Shown here: one piece after another, positions 49,701-59,638 of the stretch
Numbering within the stretch: the first letter of the stretch is position 1
Layout of the letters: every line of letters begins with the position of its first letter
Source: Melitaea cinxia
Lineage: Eukaryota; Arthropoda; Insecta; Lepidoptera; Nymphalidae
NCBI RefSeq assembly: GCF_905220565.1
Contig: NC_059423.1
Coordinates: 1,333,001 to 1,397,000, forward strand
Reading direction: 5' to 3'
DNA: 64,000 bases
Translations under genes and position numbers: made by a program
Notes under the pieces: model-generated
The model's database searches: none
What the model was told of the DNA's origin: nothing
The model's input: only the letters and a program-made list of their open reading frames with translations

Positions 49701-50811
49701 ATAAACTTACTATGAAAGTTATTATTATTATTTAAGTTCACAGTAACTTCTTTAAATCTTTATTGCGTTGTAAATAACTGTAAATCAAATTGTTATTAAA
49801 ATATAAATATTTACAATTCATAACTTAACAACTACATATTTATAGATAGTTATGGTAAAGATCATGTCTGCGTGGAATGGTGCCAAGAATACTAGCAGCA
49901 TTTCCCCATTGAATCTCTATGCCGATTCTCTGGGCAAAAAATGCACCAGCCGTTTTAAAGTTATTTGTGGACTAAACTTATTATGATATTTATATCAATG
50001 TTCTTAAGTTTTTATCATAACACATTTATACAATAATTTAGTTATTTAAGTGTGTTTATATATCTGTTTTTTTGTTTTTTTTTTTTTTTTGTTTTTGTTA
50101 TTGCACTTTGTGTCATTCATTATTTCATTCAAACAGTACTTTTTATAAAAAAAATTCATAAAATTTACGTCAGATCAACTGTTTTGGTATTCTTAAGTTA
50201 TTCAGAAACTTCTAGAACGACTCAGAACTTGTTTTCAGTTCAAAAGTTCTAAAACATGAACTTGAATATTTTAAAGTTTACTGCCGTACAAGTGTTTTAT
50301 AAGTGAAAAACAGCGTAAGCGATTTAGAATTTACAGTTAACTCGGTTGAGTAACAAACGAAGTGTACTATTAACACGTTTATTGATTCAGTGACTTGTTG
50401 AGGTCATGGCTTGTTAAGTGGATGTTCTAACATAAACAAAAGTTTTATATGGAACGATAAGTGCTCATTAGGTATGCAAACCTCGTCTAGCTTTCTTTTT
50501 GTTTGAACAAGCTGTAATTTCGTAGCGTGAAGTGTTCTGATTGAATAATGATTGGTTACTTACTTCAGAGCTTTGACTCTCTTGTATGGAGGACTGAGAG
50601 ACACGGGGACTGTTGGAACATTCCCAAGACACTCATCGTCATCCAAACTACTAAAGTCCAACTTTCTAGGCACTATTGAAGCCGGTATGGGGCTCAAATT
50701 ATCGGAAAATATATTAAACGAATCTGACATTTCACAAGATGTTTCCACTGACATTTCTGATGAATTATGGTTGTTGTTGAAACCATTCTTCATTCTATAC
50801 CACTCACTCAT
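34526..50811 (-). CDS. Wee1: Wee1 kinase, 11 exons, 570 aa
   Basis: Wee1 phosphorylates the inhibitory tyrosine (Tyr15) of Cdk1 in the nucleus and so delays mitosis. Exons 50811-50564, 46010-45901, 43141-43001, 42295-42198, 40789-40572, 40108-39962, 39646-39498, 39191-39066, 37848-37721, 36501-36335 and 34706-34526 join in frame to 571 codons with stop. The N-terminal regulatory part has LFDSPHTPKTLLEK and ANINPFTPD. The kinase domain runs from about residue 210 to 455: glycine loop IGRGQFGRV (217-224), K239 in VYALKRS, HMDLKPGN with D332, an acidic insert, then GDLGH (372-375), with DLG in place of DFG, and EEGDCRYLPKEVLQEDFSHL. The C-terminal coiled-coil-like tail is basic. HMD, DLG and the EGDCRYLP block separate it from Myt1. 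Confidence 0.95.
34985..35175 (-). repeat. T-family SINE, variant
   Basis: Antisense head with TCGGGGGTCCGGAAACAC and a degenerate B box, like the variant at 15900-16115. Confidence 0.5.
35283..35562 (+). mobile_element. Helitron-like element
   Basis: TCTATACTAATATTATAAAG at the left, GGGTCCGCTAG at the right, about 280 bases, non-coding. Lies between Wee1 exons 10 and 11. Confidence 0.6.
35763..35905. repeat. K-family element, short
   Basis: About 140 bases, same GTGACGAGAGCGTTA and TTTTACTTCAGTCG motifs; a similar short copy is at 12000-12165. Confidence 0.5.
35910..36312. repeat. Interspersed repeat downstream of Wee1 exon 10
   Basis: GAGTTCCGTACCTCAAAAGG at one end, GGAACCCTCGGCGCGCGAGT ... 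TTGGCCGGTTT at the other. I recognise it as a common lepidopteran repeat type. It ends about 20 bases from the exon 10 donor. Confidence 0.5.
36335..36501 (-). CDS. Wee1: Wee1 exon 10
   Basis: Encodes KMVDPDPNQRPSAIRLRRHP (end of the kinase C-lobe) and a charged helix ELAAAKLKNELLSRKLQEAA, like the Wee1 C-terminal coil. Donor GTGTGT; if not spliced, the reading frame would stop three codons later. Confidence 0.93.
36785..37550. repeat. TTCGAA-rich element in Wee1 intron 9
   Basis: Many ATTCGAA / TTCGAAT words and a unique middle. Its right two thirds occur inverted at 41325-41700. Confidence 0.65.
37721..37848 (-). CDS. Wee1: Wee1 exon 9
   Basis: Encodes PLPKNGQEWHDIREGKLPTL and SREFNQLLK, matching PLPRNG--WHEIR-G-LP. 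Acceptor TCACCAG, donor GTAAAT. Confidence 0.95.
37888..38222 (-). repeat. T-family SINE
   Basis: Antisense copy: tail at the left (CCCCTGCTGGGCATAAGC), B-box complement GGGAATCGAACCTGC at the right. In Wee1 intron 8. Confidence 0.7.
38222..39010 (+). pseudogene. 5'-truncated LINE (Jockey/CR1-like) C-terminal part
   Basis: Reads NLVKFNASKTQACLFSAKRS, then LLGVTLSSTLNFGSYIETKA, CMEYCSHLWDGSAKYQLELL, a frameshift near 38570, then AKEWNSLPASVFPENYNLGI to a stop at 38942. Inserted in Wee1 intron 8. Confidence 0.8.
39066..39191 (-). CDS. Wee1: Wee1 exon 8 (activation segment)
   Basis: Encodes GDLGHVTCVSSPSVEEGDCR and YLPKEVLQEDFSHLTKADIF, the DLG and EGDCRYLP blocks characteristic of Wee1. Acceptor TTTCTAG, donor GTGAGT. 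Confidence 0.97.
39345..39460 (-). repeat. A-family SINE fragment
   Basis: Antisense 5' part in Wee1 intron 7, close to exon 7. Confidence 0.6.
39498..39646 (-). CDS. Wee1: Wee1 exon 7 (catalytic loop)
   Basis: Encodes YIHSQHLVHMDLKPGNIFIC, with HMD in place of HRD as in all Wee1 kinases, then the acidic insert (DSDDGYDDDEPSPEP) and YKIG. Donor GTGAGG. Confidence 0.97.
39962..40108 (-). CDS. Wee1: Wee1 exon 6
   Basis: Encodes RYYSAWAEDDHMIIQNEYCD and GGSLQQLMEAGPLPE, the hinge region of Wee1. Acceptor AAACAG, donor GTGAGT. Confidence 0.96.
40230..40531 (+). repeat. R-family SINE in Wee1 intron 5
   Basis: Slightly 5'-truncated copy, about 40 bases from the donor of Wee1 exon 5. Flanks share GGGGGTCT. 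Confidence 0.75.
40572..40789 (-). CDS. Wee1: Wee1 exon 5 (kinase N-lobe)
   Basis: Encodes SNISRYNVEFVELEVIGRGQ through the catalytic lysine (VYALKRS) and EVYAHAALGKHPHLVR. The exon is strikingly GC- and CpG-rich compared with its neighbours. Acceptor CCTAG, donor GTGAGT. Confidence 0.97.
40838..40990 (+). repeat. A-family SINE fragment
   Basis: Sense, 3'-truncated copy in Wee1 intron 4. Confidence 0.6.
41325..41700. repeat. TTCGAA-rich element in Wee1 intron 4, inverted copy
   Basis: Starts AGGGGTGTATGAATATCGTT and shares TATCACTGGATTTTCTATT with the complement of the 36785-37550 element. Confidence 0.65.
42198..42295 (-). CDS. Wee1: Wee1 exon 4
   Basis: Basic segment QALNKKKRALSKTPSTSTWG ... 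PAKRLR, a probable nuclear localisation region directly before the kinase domain. Ends in phase 0 at donor GTAAGT and joins exon 5 as KRLR-ESNISRY. Confidence 0.92.
42690..42792 (-). repeat. R-family SINE, 3' fragment
   Basis: Antisense, only the RTE-like tail and about 60 bases before it remain. In Wee1 intron 3. Confidence 0.65.
43001..43141 (-). CDS. Wee1: Wee1 exon 3
   Basis: Encodes SSHHLHPPSDEDSALGSLPP and KRPLANINPFTPDG; ANINPFTPD is a Wee1 hallmark. Acceptor TTCTTAG, donor GTAAGT. Confidence 0.94.
43737..44466 (+). repeat. M-family TIR element
   Basis: Close relative of 10838-11421, in Wee1 intron 2, directly followed by a second M-family copy. Confidence 0.65.
44467..45513 (+). repeat. 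M-family TIR element interrupted by a hAT-like insertion
   Basis: Starts AACCGACTTCAATTACATC, is broken at 44485-45456 by another element, then resumes and ends CGGAAATCGGTT. Confidence 0.65.
44485..45456. mobile_element. hAT-like non-autonomous element, 8-bp target duplication
   Basis: Ends TAGGGTTGCCAAC and GTTGGCAACCCTA are perfect inverted repeats. Flanked by ATTACATC at 44477-44484 and 45457-45464. Eight-base duplications and TAGGG-type ends are hAT features. A 60-codon minus-strand frame (44915-45097, WFDFSEDNWLSILP) may be a transposase remnant. Confidence 0.8.
45901..46010 (-). CDS. Wee1: Wee1 exon 2
   Basis: Encodes LFDSPHTPKTLLEKCSTPSH and SRLFPPKVNAPTG. LFDSPHTPKTLL is a conserved N-terminal motif of animal Wee1. 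Acceptor ATTCTAG, donor GTAAGT. Confidence 0.93.
46058..46325 (+). repeat. M-family TIR element, short
   Basis: Internally deleted relative with the same TTTTTTAGAAGTCGGTTAA end. Partial relatives lie near 20430-20565, 26215-26400 and 56025-56155. Confidence 0.5.
49320..49565 (+). mobile_element. Helitron-like element, diverged
   Basis: TCTATATTAATATTATAAAG start and GCAGTAGCTAGT end, in Wee1 intron 1. Related truncated copies start at 18637 and 23386. Confidence 0.5.
50564..50811 (-). CDS. Wee1: Wee1 exon 1 (start codon)
   Basis: ATG then MSEWYRMKNGFNNN, Ser/Asp-rich, with PRKLDFSSLDDDE and a basic YKRVKALK end. Donor GTAAGT, two bases carried. Followed by the longest Wee1 intron, about 4.5 kb. 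Confidence 0.9.
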
Positions 50812-50940
50812 GTTTATTTACACATATAACGCACTTTTATAACAATATATTAATCACAAATTAATCGTATGATCACGTATAACAAACATGTACTTTCTCA
50901 AATTCCAACGTTATGGCGGATGACGCATAGCACCTGTTAA

Positions 50941-51001
50941 ATTGGCAGACCAATCACAGCGCGAGATTTGACCGGTGAGATGAATTTTCGAATCGTATTG
51001 G
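50941..51001 (-). promoter_or_regulatory. Wee1 upstream CCAAT-box cluster
   Basis: Three CCAAT pentamers within 61 bases, 130-190 bases upstream of the Wee1 ATG (50941-50945 and 50997-51001 on the minus strand, 50950-50954 on the plus strand), with a GCGCGAGA stretch between. CCAAT clusters bound by NF-Y are common in G2/M gene promoters; the role here is inferred. Confidence 0.4.
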
Positions 51002-52334
51002 CTCGTCTTATTTTTTTTAAATAACGAAGTAGCTTCAGAATTTTTATTTGTATTAAAATGGATGCGTTCGGTTTAACAAAAACAGAATTATATTATTTTT
51101 GTTAAAAAAACTAACTAATTTAAGAATATTAATAACATTGAAAAGTTTGGACTGTATATTACTGTTGTACACAATGGTAAAGTAAAATTATTGGTTATGG
51201 ACACGTGGAACTGTTGGGAACATATTTAACGAAAACGTGTGAGTGATATTAATTGAACTTGTATAATTATTTTATGCAATTTATTGAATGGAAGCACACT
51301 TAATTATTTCGATTTATTTTCATTTTATTTATCATTTTCAATTATACGTTATTGAAAAATAGTAGCTGTTAAAGCCATCTGTTGGGCTTAATAGTAACTT
51401 TGACTACCTGAAAAGATGCACAGCGCCATCTAGTTTATGATAATAAGATTAAATCTTACACTATTGATTGACAGATGTCGCTAAGTACACCCAACATCAA
51501 TACTACAAAAACAAAATAATAATAAAGGTATAGTTTTAAAAAGTAGAAAGAAAATGGTTTGTAAAGATTTTTAAAATGAAGATTGATTGAGTGATTCACC
51601 GCTATCTTCAAGAGTTGGAATAAAATAGGTAGTAATATTTTCGTGATTTGCTTCTTCGTTTTCTGATTATCTGAGCTTGGTATTAATAATTGAAGACAGC
51701 GTTAAGTTAATAATCGTCTATTTTTACGATTGAAAATATATAGTCTTATAAACATAACAATTAAATTTGAAATTCGTCTGTCTTGAAATATATTTCGCTT
51801 TTATTTTTATTAAAAAATATCTTTTGAACATTGATTTAACAGGTTTTGAAGGAGAATTTGATACATTGCCATAATACTCAGCAACTAGCAAAGCGGACCC
51901 ATAGCGGACCATATAAAAGCGAAGCTACGTCAACAATCGTTGTGGAGCCTTAACCAACTTCGCTGGTTTCTGTCGTGATCGACTCTGTTACCATTTACTG
52001 ATGTTGAATCGGCCTCACTTTATTCCTTACTCAACGAGTTTCAGATATTATCATCAGTGATTCCCGAAAAGAACAGGCTGACAGATAGTTCGGCTTTCGA
52101 AAATAGATTATAATTGTTTTACTTACGAACGGTTAGATTTCCTACGAGTCCTAAGTTATAGTGACTTTAGTTATCTGTGGATAACTATTAATTATTAACT
52201 GTCTAAATACCATTACCCGTTAATATTAGTTAAAATTTCAGTGGATTTGTTAATTGATCTTGCTATTAGTTTCGATTAACTAAATTTCAATTAAATTTAA
52301 CTAAATCTGAGCAATTAATTGTATATGGAAAACA

Positions 52335-52610
52335 AATGTATTGTCCGTCTGACGTAGCCAGACGCCTGCAAAACCAGAAACATTTCAAGCGCGTTGCCAA
52401 TCCTGTCCAACCCACCTCAAAAGTACTGGCTACCTTACGTCCTTACCCAATCAAGTTATTTTACTCTTTGTCCTTACCACAGGAACACAAGACTACTCGA
52501 TAGGAGTGTTATTCTGTTGTTTTCTGTAAGGTTAAGGTATTTTCCAATTAAGTTTGCTCCAAATTATGAGCAAGATATTTTCTACTATGCCCTGCCTCAT
52601 TAAATACTTT
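52335..52610 (-). repeat. A-family SINE, diverged
   Basis: Antisense copy with many substitutions, in the Wee1/homeobox intergenic region. Confidence 0.65.
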
Positions 52611-53071
52611 GATACTAATGTCTAAAATATTTACAAGAAATATATATCCCATAAAATTTTAAATAACGTACCGTTAAATCCTTTTAATGTGTCATAAATA
52701 AAACTATAATAATAAACTAAAATACAATTAGAAACGCATAATCTGCGTGACTAATTTCTAAATGAAAGCGAAACGAAATGACAAAAGATGGCGCCACGTG
52801 CGCTTCATACAAATATCTGTCAACTGTCCACCGCAGTTGGCTATGGATTGTTATTTCTTTTTGAATAATTGTATTTATGTGTGGGTGATTTTAATTATTA
52901 TCGCATTAGCGATAGAAGGAGGCCTGTGTTTTATTGTTTTCTTTTAATATTTTCTTTTTATTGTTATTGTTATTATTGGTAATACTTCGTCTAAATTACT
53001 TTTAAAACTAACTTTATTAATATTTGAATATAACAATTTAATCCTATAAACGATGATTTCACTTCAAAGTT

Positions 53072-53178
53072 ATCATCATCATCATCATCATTCCAGCTTA
53101 TCACAGTCCACTGCTGGACATAGGCTTCCACAAGTTCGCGCCAAAAATGCGTGAACTCATGTGTGTTGCCCATAGGCT
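53072..53178 (-). repeat. R-family SINE, 3' fragment
   Basis: Antisense tail fragment beginning with an (ATC)n run that corresponds to the (GAT)n end of the sense strand. Confidence 0.65.
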
Positions 53179-53679
53179 GCAGGACTTCGAAGTGGGAATA
53201 TGGAATCATCGTGTTTACAAAATAATAATTAAAAGTAGATCTGTGGGAACATTACGCCGTTGCTGCATTCACACTTTTATTCAATAAATATAAATTGAAT
53301 GAAATGCAACGTAGACGACCCCCATATCATAGTACTGTGTAATTTCTACCGTAATTTAGACATTATTTAGAATCTGGTGTCACCACTTGGGTGTAGTGGT
53401 ATCTGTAGCAACCCACAGCTGGGCACAGGTCTAATTCGCCGTGTAGGAGGAGAAGGCTAAGAGCTAAATCTACCACGCTGTTCTAATGTGGGGTGGCGAA
53501 TATATTCCCATCATTTCAAGCGGCCTGTACAGCTTCATCGGGTTGTGCGTCCGGGTACTGAGACCAAGCTGTGAAAGAAAAGGGAAGCCCTTTAATAGGG
53601 TTCGAGAAGTTCGCTCGTCCTAAGGGTGTCTCCTAGCGATGATAATTATTATTATTATTAAATGTTAATGTTTTCTGTC

Positions 53680-54605
53680 AAGAGTTACACCAAGGTATTT
53701 GGCTGCCTTTTACCAAGGGATCGGTGTTCTGGAAAGTGAAATGGTCTAGGGTCGATCTTGACAAAAGTAGACGTACTTGGGGTATTGAAAAATGTACGGT
53801 TGCACTTTTGCCTTGGTTAACCTCGATTTTCCATTTCCTAAACCATTCGCTTAGTGCGGTTATTGCAGTTTGGAAACGTCTGGTTAAGATTTTGAGTGAA
53901 GTGGCTGTTGTGTGTAAGTGTAGAGAGTACAGGAACGGCAAGAGTACAGAGCCCTGAGGGATTCCGGCTCCAATCGGTCGAGGTGAGGAGTGAGTGCTTC
54001 CTTCTCTGTATCGGAAGGTACGGTTTGACAAATAGCCTCGTATGCTGAGCAAGAGTCTGGCAGTTCTAGTTGATCATCATTACAGCCTATACAGTCCACT
54101 GCTGGACATAGGCCTCCACAAGTTTACGTCAAAAATAACATGAACTCATGTGTTTTGCCCATAGTCACCACGCTGGGCAGGCGGGTTGGTGACCGCAGTA
54201 CTGGCTTTGTCGCACCGAAGACGCTGCTGCCCGTCGTCGGCCTGTGTATTTCAAAGCCAGCAGTTGGATGGTTATCCCGCCATCGGTCGGCTTCTTAAGT
54301 TCCAAGGTGGTTGTGGAACCTTGTTATCCCTTAGTCGCCTCTTACGACACCCACGGGAAGAGAGGGGGTGGCTAAATTCTTTAGTGCCGTAGCCAGTTCC
54401 AGTTGATACAGCTTATAAATTAAGCCGTTGCGCCAGACTTTGTCAAAGACTTTTCGACATTGAAAAAAAGAGCCCCGGTCGTGTGGGTTCTTGTCATGGC
54501 GAATACCACTAAGATGTGCTCCGTTATGCGGTGCACCTGGTGGACGGAGAAGTGACCGGCTCTGTAGCGGGCTATTCATTCCTCGGCAGCTCTTTCGAAT
54601 CAATT
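53680..54605 (-). pseudogene. Jockey-like reverse transcriptase fragment split by an R-family SINE
   Basis: The right piece encodes FDKVWRNGLIYKLYQLEL; the left piece SIRGYLSNRTFRYREGS, AGIPQGSVLLPFLYSL, then a gap where YADD should be, then ALSEWFRKWKIEVNQGKSAT. No intact catalytic core. Confidence 0.8.
54075..54394 (-). repeat. R-family SINE inserted in a LINE fragment
   Basis: Full-length antisense copy flanked by AGTTCTAGTTGAT (54062-54074) and AGTTCCAGTTGAT (54395-54407), a 13-bp duplication with one difference. It splits a Jockey-like reverse transcriptase fragment. Confidence 0.87.
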
Positions 54606-54769
54606 CATATTTATTTGTTCGTATACTTTTCCAAGCGTGTTGCGAAGATAGGTCGATAACCAGCTGGAGGTTCCTGAATTTAGCAGGTTTGTAAACTCTT
54701 ATGACGATTGCTTCCTTCTACTGATTTGGGAAGGAGCAACCGGCCAGAAGCGAGTTGTAACTCATGACT

Positions 54770-54955
54770 TATGACAAAACATGACGCTAGACAGCTTAGA
54801 CTCTCCTAGGCACGATTAGAGATCTACAAAAACTGACATCAAAACTGGAAAGAAATATTTGTATATAATTATAAATATTTAGAAAAATATAACTACGACG
54901 AGAATCGAACTTGCAACCGCAGGTTTTAGGCGCCTACACTGCACACGCATGACTT
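54770..54955 (-). repeat. T-family SINE fragment
   Basis: Antisense, with B-box complement AGAATCGAACTTGCAACC. Further tail fragments lie near 14222, 31455, 41768, 53395, 57428 and 58733. Confidence 0.5.
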
Positions 54956-55279
54956 ATATTATTAACAATAATACGTGGTAAATATGAAACTGTTATGACG
55001 TTAACCCTTCAACAACGGGCCGTGTCAAATCGTTGTAATAGCATAAATAGCGTTCTTTAACTGAGGGGTTTGTATGATCAGGGGTTAGTTAACGTTATGA
55101 CGTTTATAGGGATAAGGTAGCATCAAAATCAAAAATTTAAAAATACTTTCTTAAGTTACCAAAACGCTAAACAAAGGCTAATGGAAAAAAAATCGAACTT
55201 TGGCTAATTTAGCATATATTTCCAATGAAGATTTAAAAAATGTCCACCAAAGGATTGATCTATCAAATAGGTTATTACA

Positions 55280-55960
55280 CTTCAGCCTATCGCAGTCCAC
55301 TGCTGGACATAGGCCTCCCCAAGTTCGCGCCAAACATCCCGGTCTTCCGCAATCCTCATCCAGCCTACACCGGCAATCTTACGTTGATCGTCGGTCCAAC
55401 GGGCCGGAGGACGTCCCACACTGCGTTTGCCAAGACGCGGTCTCCACTCTAGGACCCGTCTACTCCAACGGCCATCGGTCCTGCGACACAGATGACCAGC
55501 CCACTGCCACTTCAACTTGCTAATTCTGTGGGCTATGTCGGTTACTTTCGTTCTCTCGCGGATAGTCTCATTTCTAATCCTGTCTTTGAGAGAGACCCCA
55601 AGCATAGCCCGTTCCATTGCACGTTGAGCGACTTTAAACTTGTGGACCATCCATTCGTCAGTGTCCACGTCTCGGCTCCGTATGTTAACACAGGCAGGAC
55701 GCATTGCTCGAAAACTTTTGTCTTCAAGCATTGCGGAATCTTCGAAGTGAAGACTCGACGGAGTCTGCCAAAAGCCACCCAGCCCAACCGAATTCTCCTA
55801 TCGGCCTCCTTTTCGAATCTGTTGCGGCCTAGTTGGATAGTATGGCCTAGGTAAATATAATCCTGAACAACTTCGAGAAGGGTACCATCGACCGATACCG
55901 ATATGTTATTACTTATTATATATCCAATTTTTAAAAACCTTTTTTGAATCGTCATTTTGT
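55280..55960 (-). pseudogene. RTE-clade LINE, 3' end
   Basis: Encodes YLGHTIQLGRNRFEKEADRR, LPVLTYGAETWTLTNG, a frameshift near 55650, then KVAQRAMERAMLGVSLKDRI, SKLKWQWAGHLCRRTDGRWS and the end ELGEAYVQQWTAIG. Its 3' tail is the source of the R-family tail. Confidence 0.88.
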
Positions 55961-56342
55961 GAAGTAGGAATAATTTATTAATATAATAAAATAGATGTGG
56001 GTAAATTTGCCTAGCTAAGGGAGATAATAATAATCATCAAAATCAGTTCATAAACGACGAAGTTATCCCCGAACATACATTTCAAACATATATATATATA
56101 TATATATACGGTCGAATTGAGTAACCTCCTCCTTTTTTGAAGTTGGTTAAAAAACAGAAATAATACATAGCAAAGAAAGAATGATTTTAACAACATATCA
56201 TTGGGTACAAAGAGCGGCCTTATCATTAAAAAACGATCTCTTCCAGGCAACCTTAGGGCAAAGGAAATGGTCTAGCGTCAGCATAGGTGTGCAAGTTACA
56301 GTAAATTTATAATAATTATTCAAAAAATTAAACATATACATA

Positions 56343-56690
56343 CATATTGGCTGTGTGGCTACGGTAATAAAGAATATAACCACCCCCTCTCTTCCCGTGG
56401 GTGACGTAAGAGGCGAGTAAGGGATAACACAGTTTCACTACCACCTCGGAACTTAAAAAGACGGCCGATGCACGATGGCGGAATAACTATCCAACTGCTG
56501 GCTCTGAAATAGACAGGCCGACGGGCAGCAGCGTCTTCGGTGCGACAAAGTCAGTTCTGCGGTCACCAACCCACCTGCCCAGCGTGGTGACTATCTGCAA
56601 CACACATGAGTACACGCCATTTTTGGCGTGAATTTGTGGAGGCCTATGTCCAGCAGTGGACTGTGATAAGCTGAAATGATGATGATGATG
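56343..56690 (+). repeat. R-family SINE
   Basis: Full-length sense copy starting TGTGTGGCTACGG, ending in (GAT)n and then a CATA-rich simple repeat. Confidence 0.78.
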
Positions 56691-59638
56691 ATAGATAGAT
56701 ACATACATACATACGTACATACATATATACACTCATAAATACATATATACTTATAAATTGATTTTTACAAGGAACCTTAGACAGCTAGAGTACCATCCAG
56801 GTCTTAAGACCACAACTTTTTAATGAAAAAAAACTAATAACTGAGATTCGTCAAACAAACAGACAGATTTCAGCATCAGACAATTAATACAGATACGCAA
56901 TATTAATATAATGTCTATAGGAAAAATATAAAAAGGAAAAAAGAAATATTTGTAAATACCTGAACAGCCAAAAAAAAAACAATTGTTTCAAATAAACGAT
57001 ATTAACTTCAATAAACCGCAGCTCAACAACAGAAATTACGTAAATACGATTATATAAAATTCGTATAAAAATTCTCCATAAAACCTCCATAGTCGACAAT
57101 TATTCTACTTCAAATACAGTTGAGCAATATTCATACTGAACCCTTAAAACCTTTTTTCTTAAAATATCCTTGGAAACAATTTCAAACAAATACTCACTAT
57201 ATTTATAACACAAATAGAGTCTAAAATTATATTGCAGTAATGAGGGTAGATAAGACCATTTAGTTTGTAAGAAGTAACCAATAATAAACGCGGGGCGTGG
57301 CTAATTTCAAAATCGGAACGCTTTTTTCTTTAACGGTCTTTTTCTTTTAATTTTCTCTCAGTCTTCGACGGACCAGCGTTGGAGACGGTAGTGTTATCTA
57401 GCTATATGTTACTGTATAATTCGATTCACCCTGTAACATCCTACCACTGTGGTGGCAATAATCCCTACTATGAGTAACGATAGCAATCAGTTATTTATGA
57501 TTACAACCGGCATCGACAGCTTAACGTGCTCTCTAATTCCACATAAGGGGGCTAAACAAATTTTTCAGCTTATAATGGCTTCGGCTATGTAGCATTTTAG
57601 TATGTTTTTTCCTCATATTAACGCGAGTGGAACCGCGGAACACCAAAAAGCCAAGAATGTCCAATATTCTGTCCACATAACGTAATCCAAAACAAATAAA
57701 ACTTTTACTCACTATAGCTACGTCGGGTCTACGAGATTTTTAGTGCTACGAATTTTCGTAGCATATAGTCGTAGAGCCGTGTAGCAGCTGATGGTACTCA
57801 AAATCAAAAATTAAAAATAGCTTTATTCAAATTGCTTTCAAAAGCACTATCGAATCGTTTAGAAATTAAATTATTATGATTTAAAGTGAAGCTATCACCG
57901 ATTCGAAATGTACCTAGATTACTACGTTTTGGTACTTGAACATACTGGTTTAGTGTCGTAAGTAGTCGCTTTAACCCCGGCGTAAAATAAAATATCTTGT
58001 CTTGGTCGCCATCCATAAATTAGGTACGTCACACGAATAATATGATTTTTTGACCTCTTCCCTTGTCACAGTTTGTCACATTTATGACACTGACACTTCT
58101 TAGGCATTTTTAATTATTAAATTAAAACATTTGTTTCGACATTACTGTATTTCCATTTAGTTAGCAATTTCATATGCGTATTATATTGAAATGTTACAAA
58201 TTTTTGGACACCCACACCCCTTGCAACACAATGCAATACTTTGTTAACCCCTCCAACAGGTGACGTAATTTATGGATAGTCCCTTTTGTCGTATGGTGTT
58301 GTATTGCCTATGCCTATCCTGGCAAACGAAGAAAACCCGTTCATCGAATGAAGTTTTATATAATTTTTACGTTTTACTGAAATTGTAGGTAACTTTCTGC
58401 TCATTCTTTTAACATTCCAAAGAACCCTCTACAAAATTGTAGGAAATTCAATTGTCTTTAGCTGAATTACGCAGTCGTTCAAATTTTTTTTTTTTTGAAC
58501 TCGTTCTCAATGTAAGAGAAGGATTAAAGTCCGATCCACCACGCTACACTGCAAGTTCGTGAATTACAACAACATTTATAAGTATTGATTTTTATTTATA
58601 TAGAAGAAAACTACTTTGTGAAACCTTTTTGGTAACCATGGAAGAAAACAAATTCTGTAACACTTTTAAAAAGGTAACTATAATTTAATATATTTTTCAC
58701 AAGAAAAGAAGAAAGACGAAAATCTACGATTCAGCCTGTAACATCTCACTGCTGGGCACAGGCTTACTTAGGGATCGGAGCTTTATTCACCACGCTGCTC
58801 CACTGCAGGTTGGAGGATATGTTCCTTACTATGAGTAACGATCGCTATCAGGTATTTATGATAGCAACCGGGATCGACAGCTTAAGGTTCTCTCCGAGGC
58901 ACGGTGGAGAGACCCACAAGAAAAATCTCAACCTTGGAGAAATTGAAGTTCATTGAACTCTAGCAATTGCAATAAATTAATGTGTAATAGAAAACAATAA
59001 GTACTAAGCCACCTTGTTTAAAAACACGAATCCAAAGAATATTATATCAATAAATTATTTCATTAAAACGATAGATAAATATAAAATTTATAAATATAAT
59101 AATTAAATCGTATCATCAAATAAAACAGCAATAACATCGCATATGCGGTACAAAGGACGCCATTTAACTTTCAACATACTCCCTTCTATATTTAACCCAT
59201 GAATAAAACTTACATACAGACATAGCGGTGCATACATCTTAACAACGTAAAAGAAACACCCGACAAGAAAATAAACGACCCTATTACATACCCATTAAGA
59301 CCAAATTGCATTAGAACCAACGGCAAAATAAAACTTGCTAGCAAAACCAAGTGACCACTATATCAGACCTAAGACATTACAACCCATCTCTCTTTTACAA
59401 CGTTTTGTTTTGTCCGTAACTAGCGCGGGGAGAGGTCAAGATAATATGGACGTACGAACACAAAAGCACCGCTAAAAACCACCCTAAATCCCGCCCCTTT
59501 TGCGAACACACCCCAACGTCAGTTGACGTCCGAACGTGGAGTAAAACGCACGTCTCTTTACCGACAAACTAACGATAATATTACGTTAAGGATACTCGCG
59601 TAGAATTAAAGAATGCTAGAATAATAAAAAGTCAAGTT

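Larger units (their letters stand above)
51002..59638. other. Intergenic region between Wee1 and the homeobox gene
   Basis: 8.6 kb holding LINE fragments (53680-54605, 55280-55960), SINEs, CATA and AT simple repeats, and near 57794-58016 a LINE-like 3' tail (complement of TTTGAATAAAGCTATTTTT). The stretch 59100-59638 has fewer repeats and probably includes the homeobox promoter and 5' UTR. No other gene is supported. Confidence 0.55.

Noticed and set aside
51905..51960. TATA-like box CATATAAAAGCG
   Set aside because: No gene follows on the plus strand; it is flanked by repeats.
52762..52947. 61-codon frame with a hydrophobic end
   Set aside because: No homology, no splice context and typical of chance frames in AT-rich DNA.
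57804..58016. Minus-strand 70-codon frame
   Set aside because: It ends in a LINE-like 3' tail and has no upstream coding sequence; most likely a repeat fragment.
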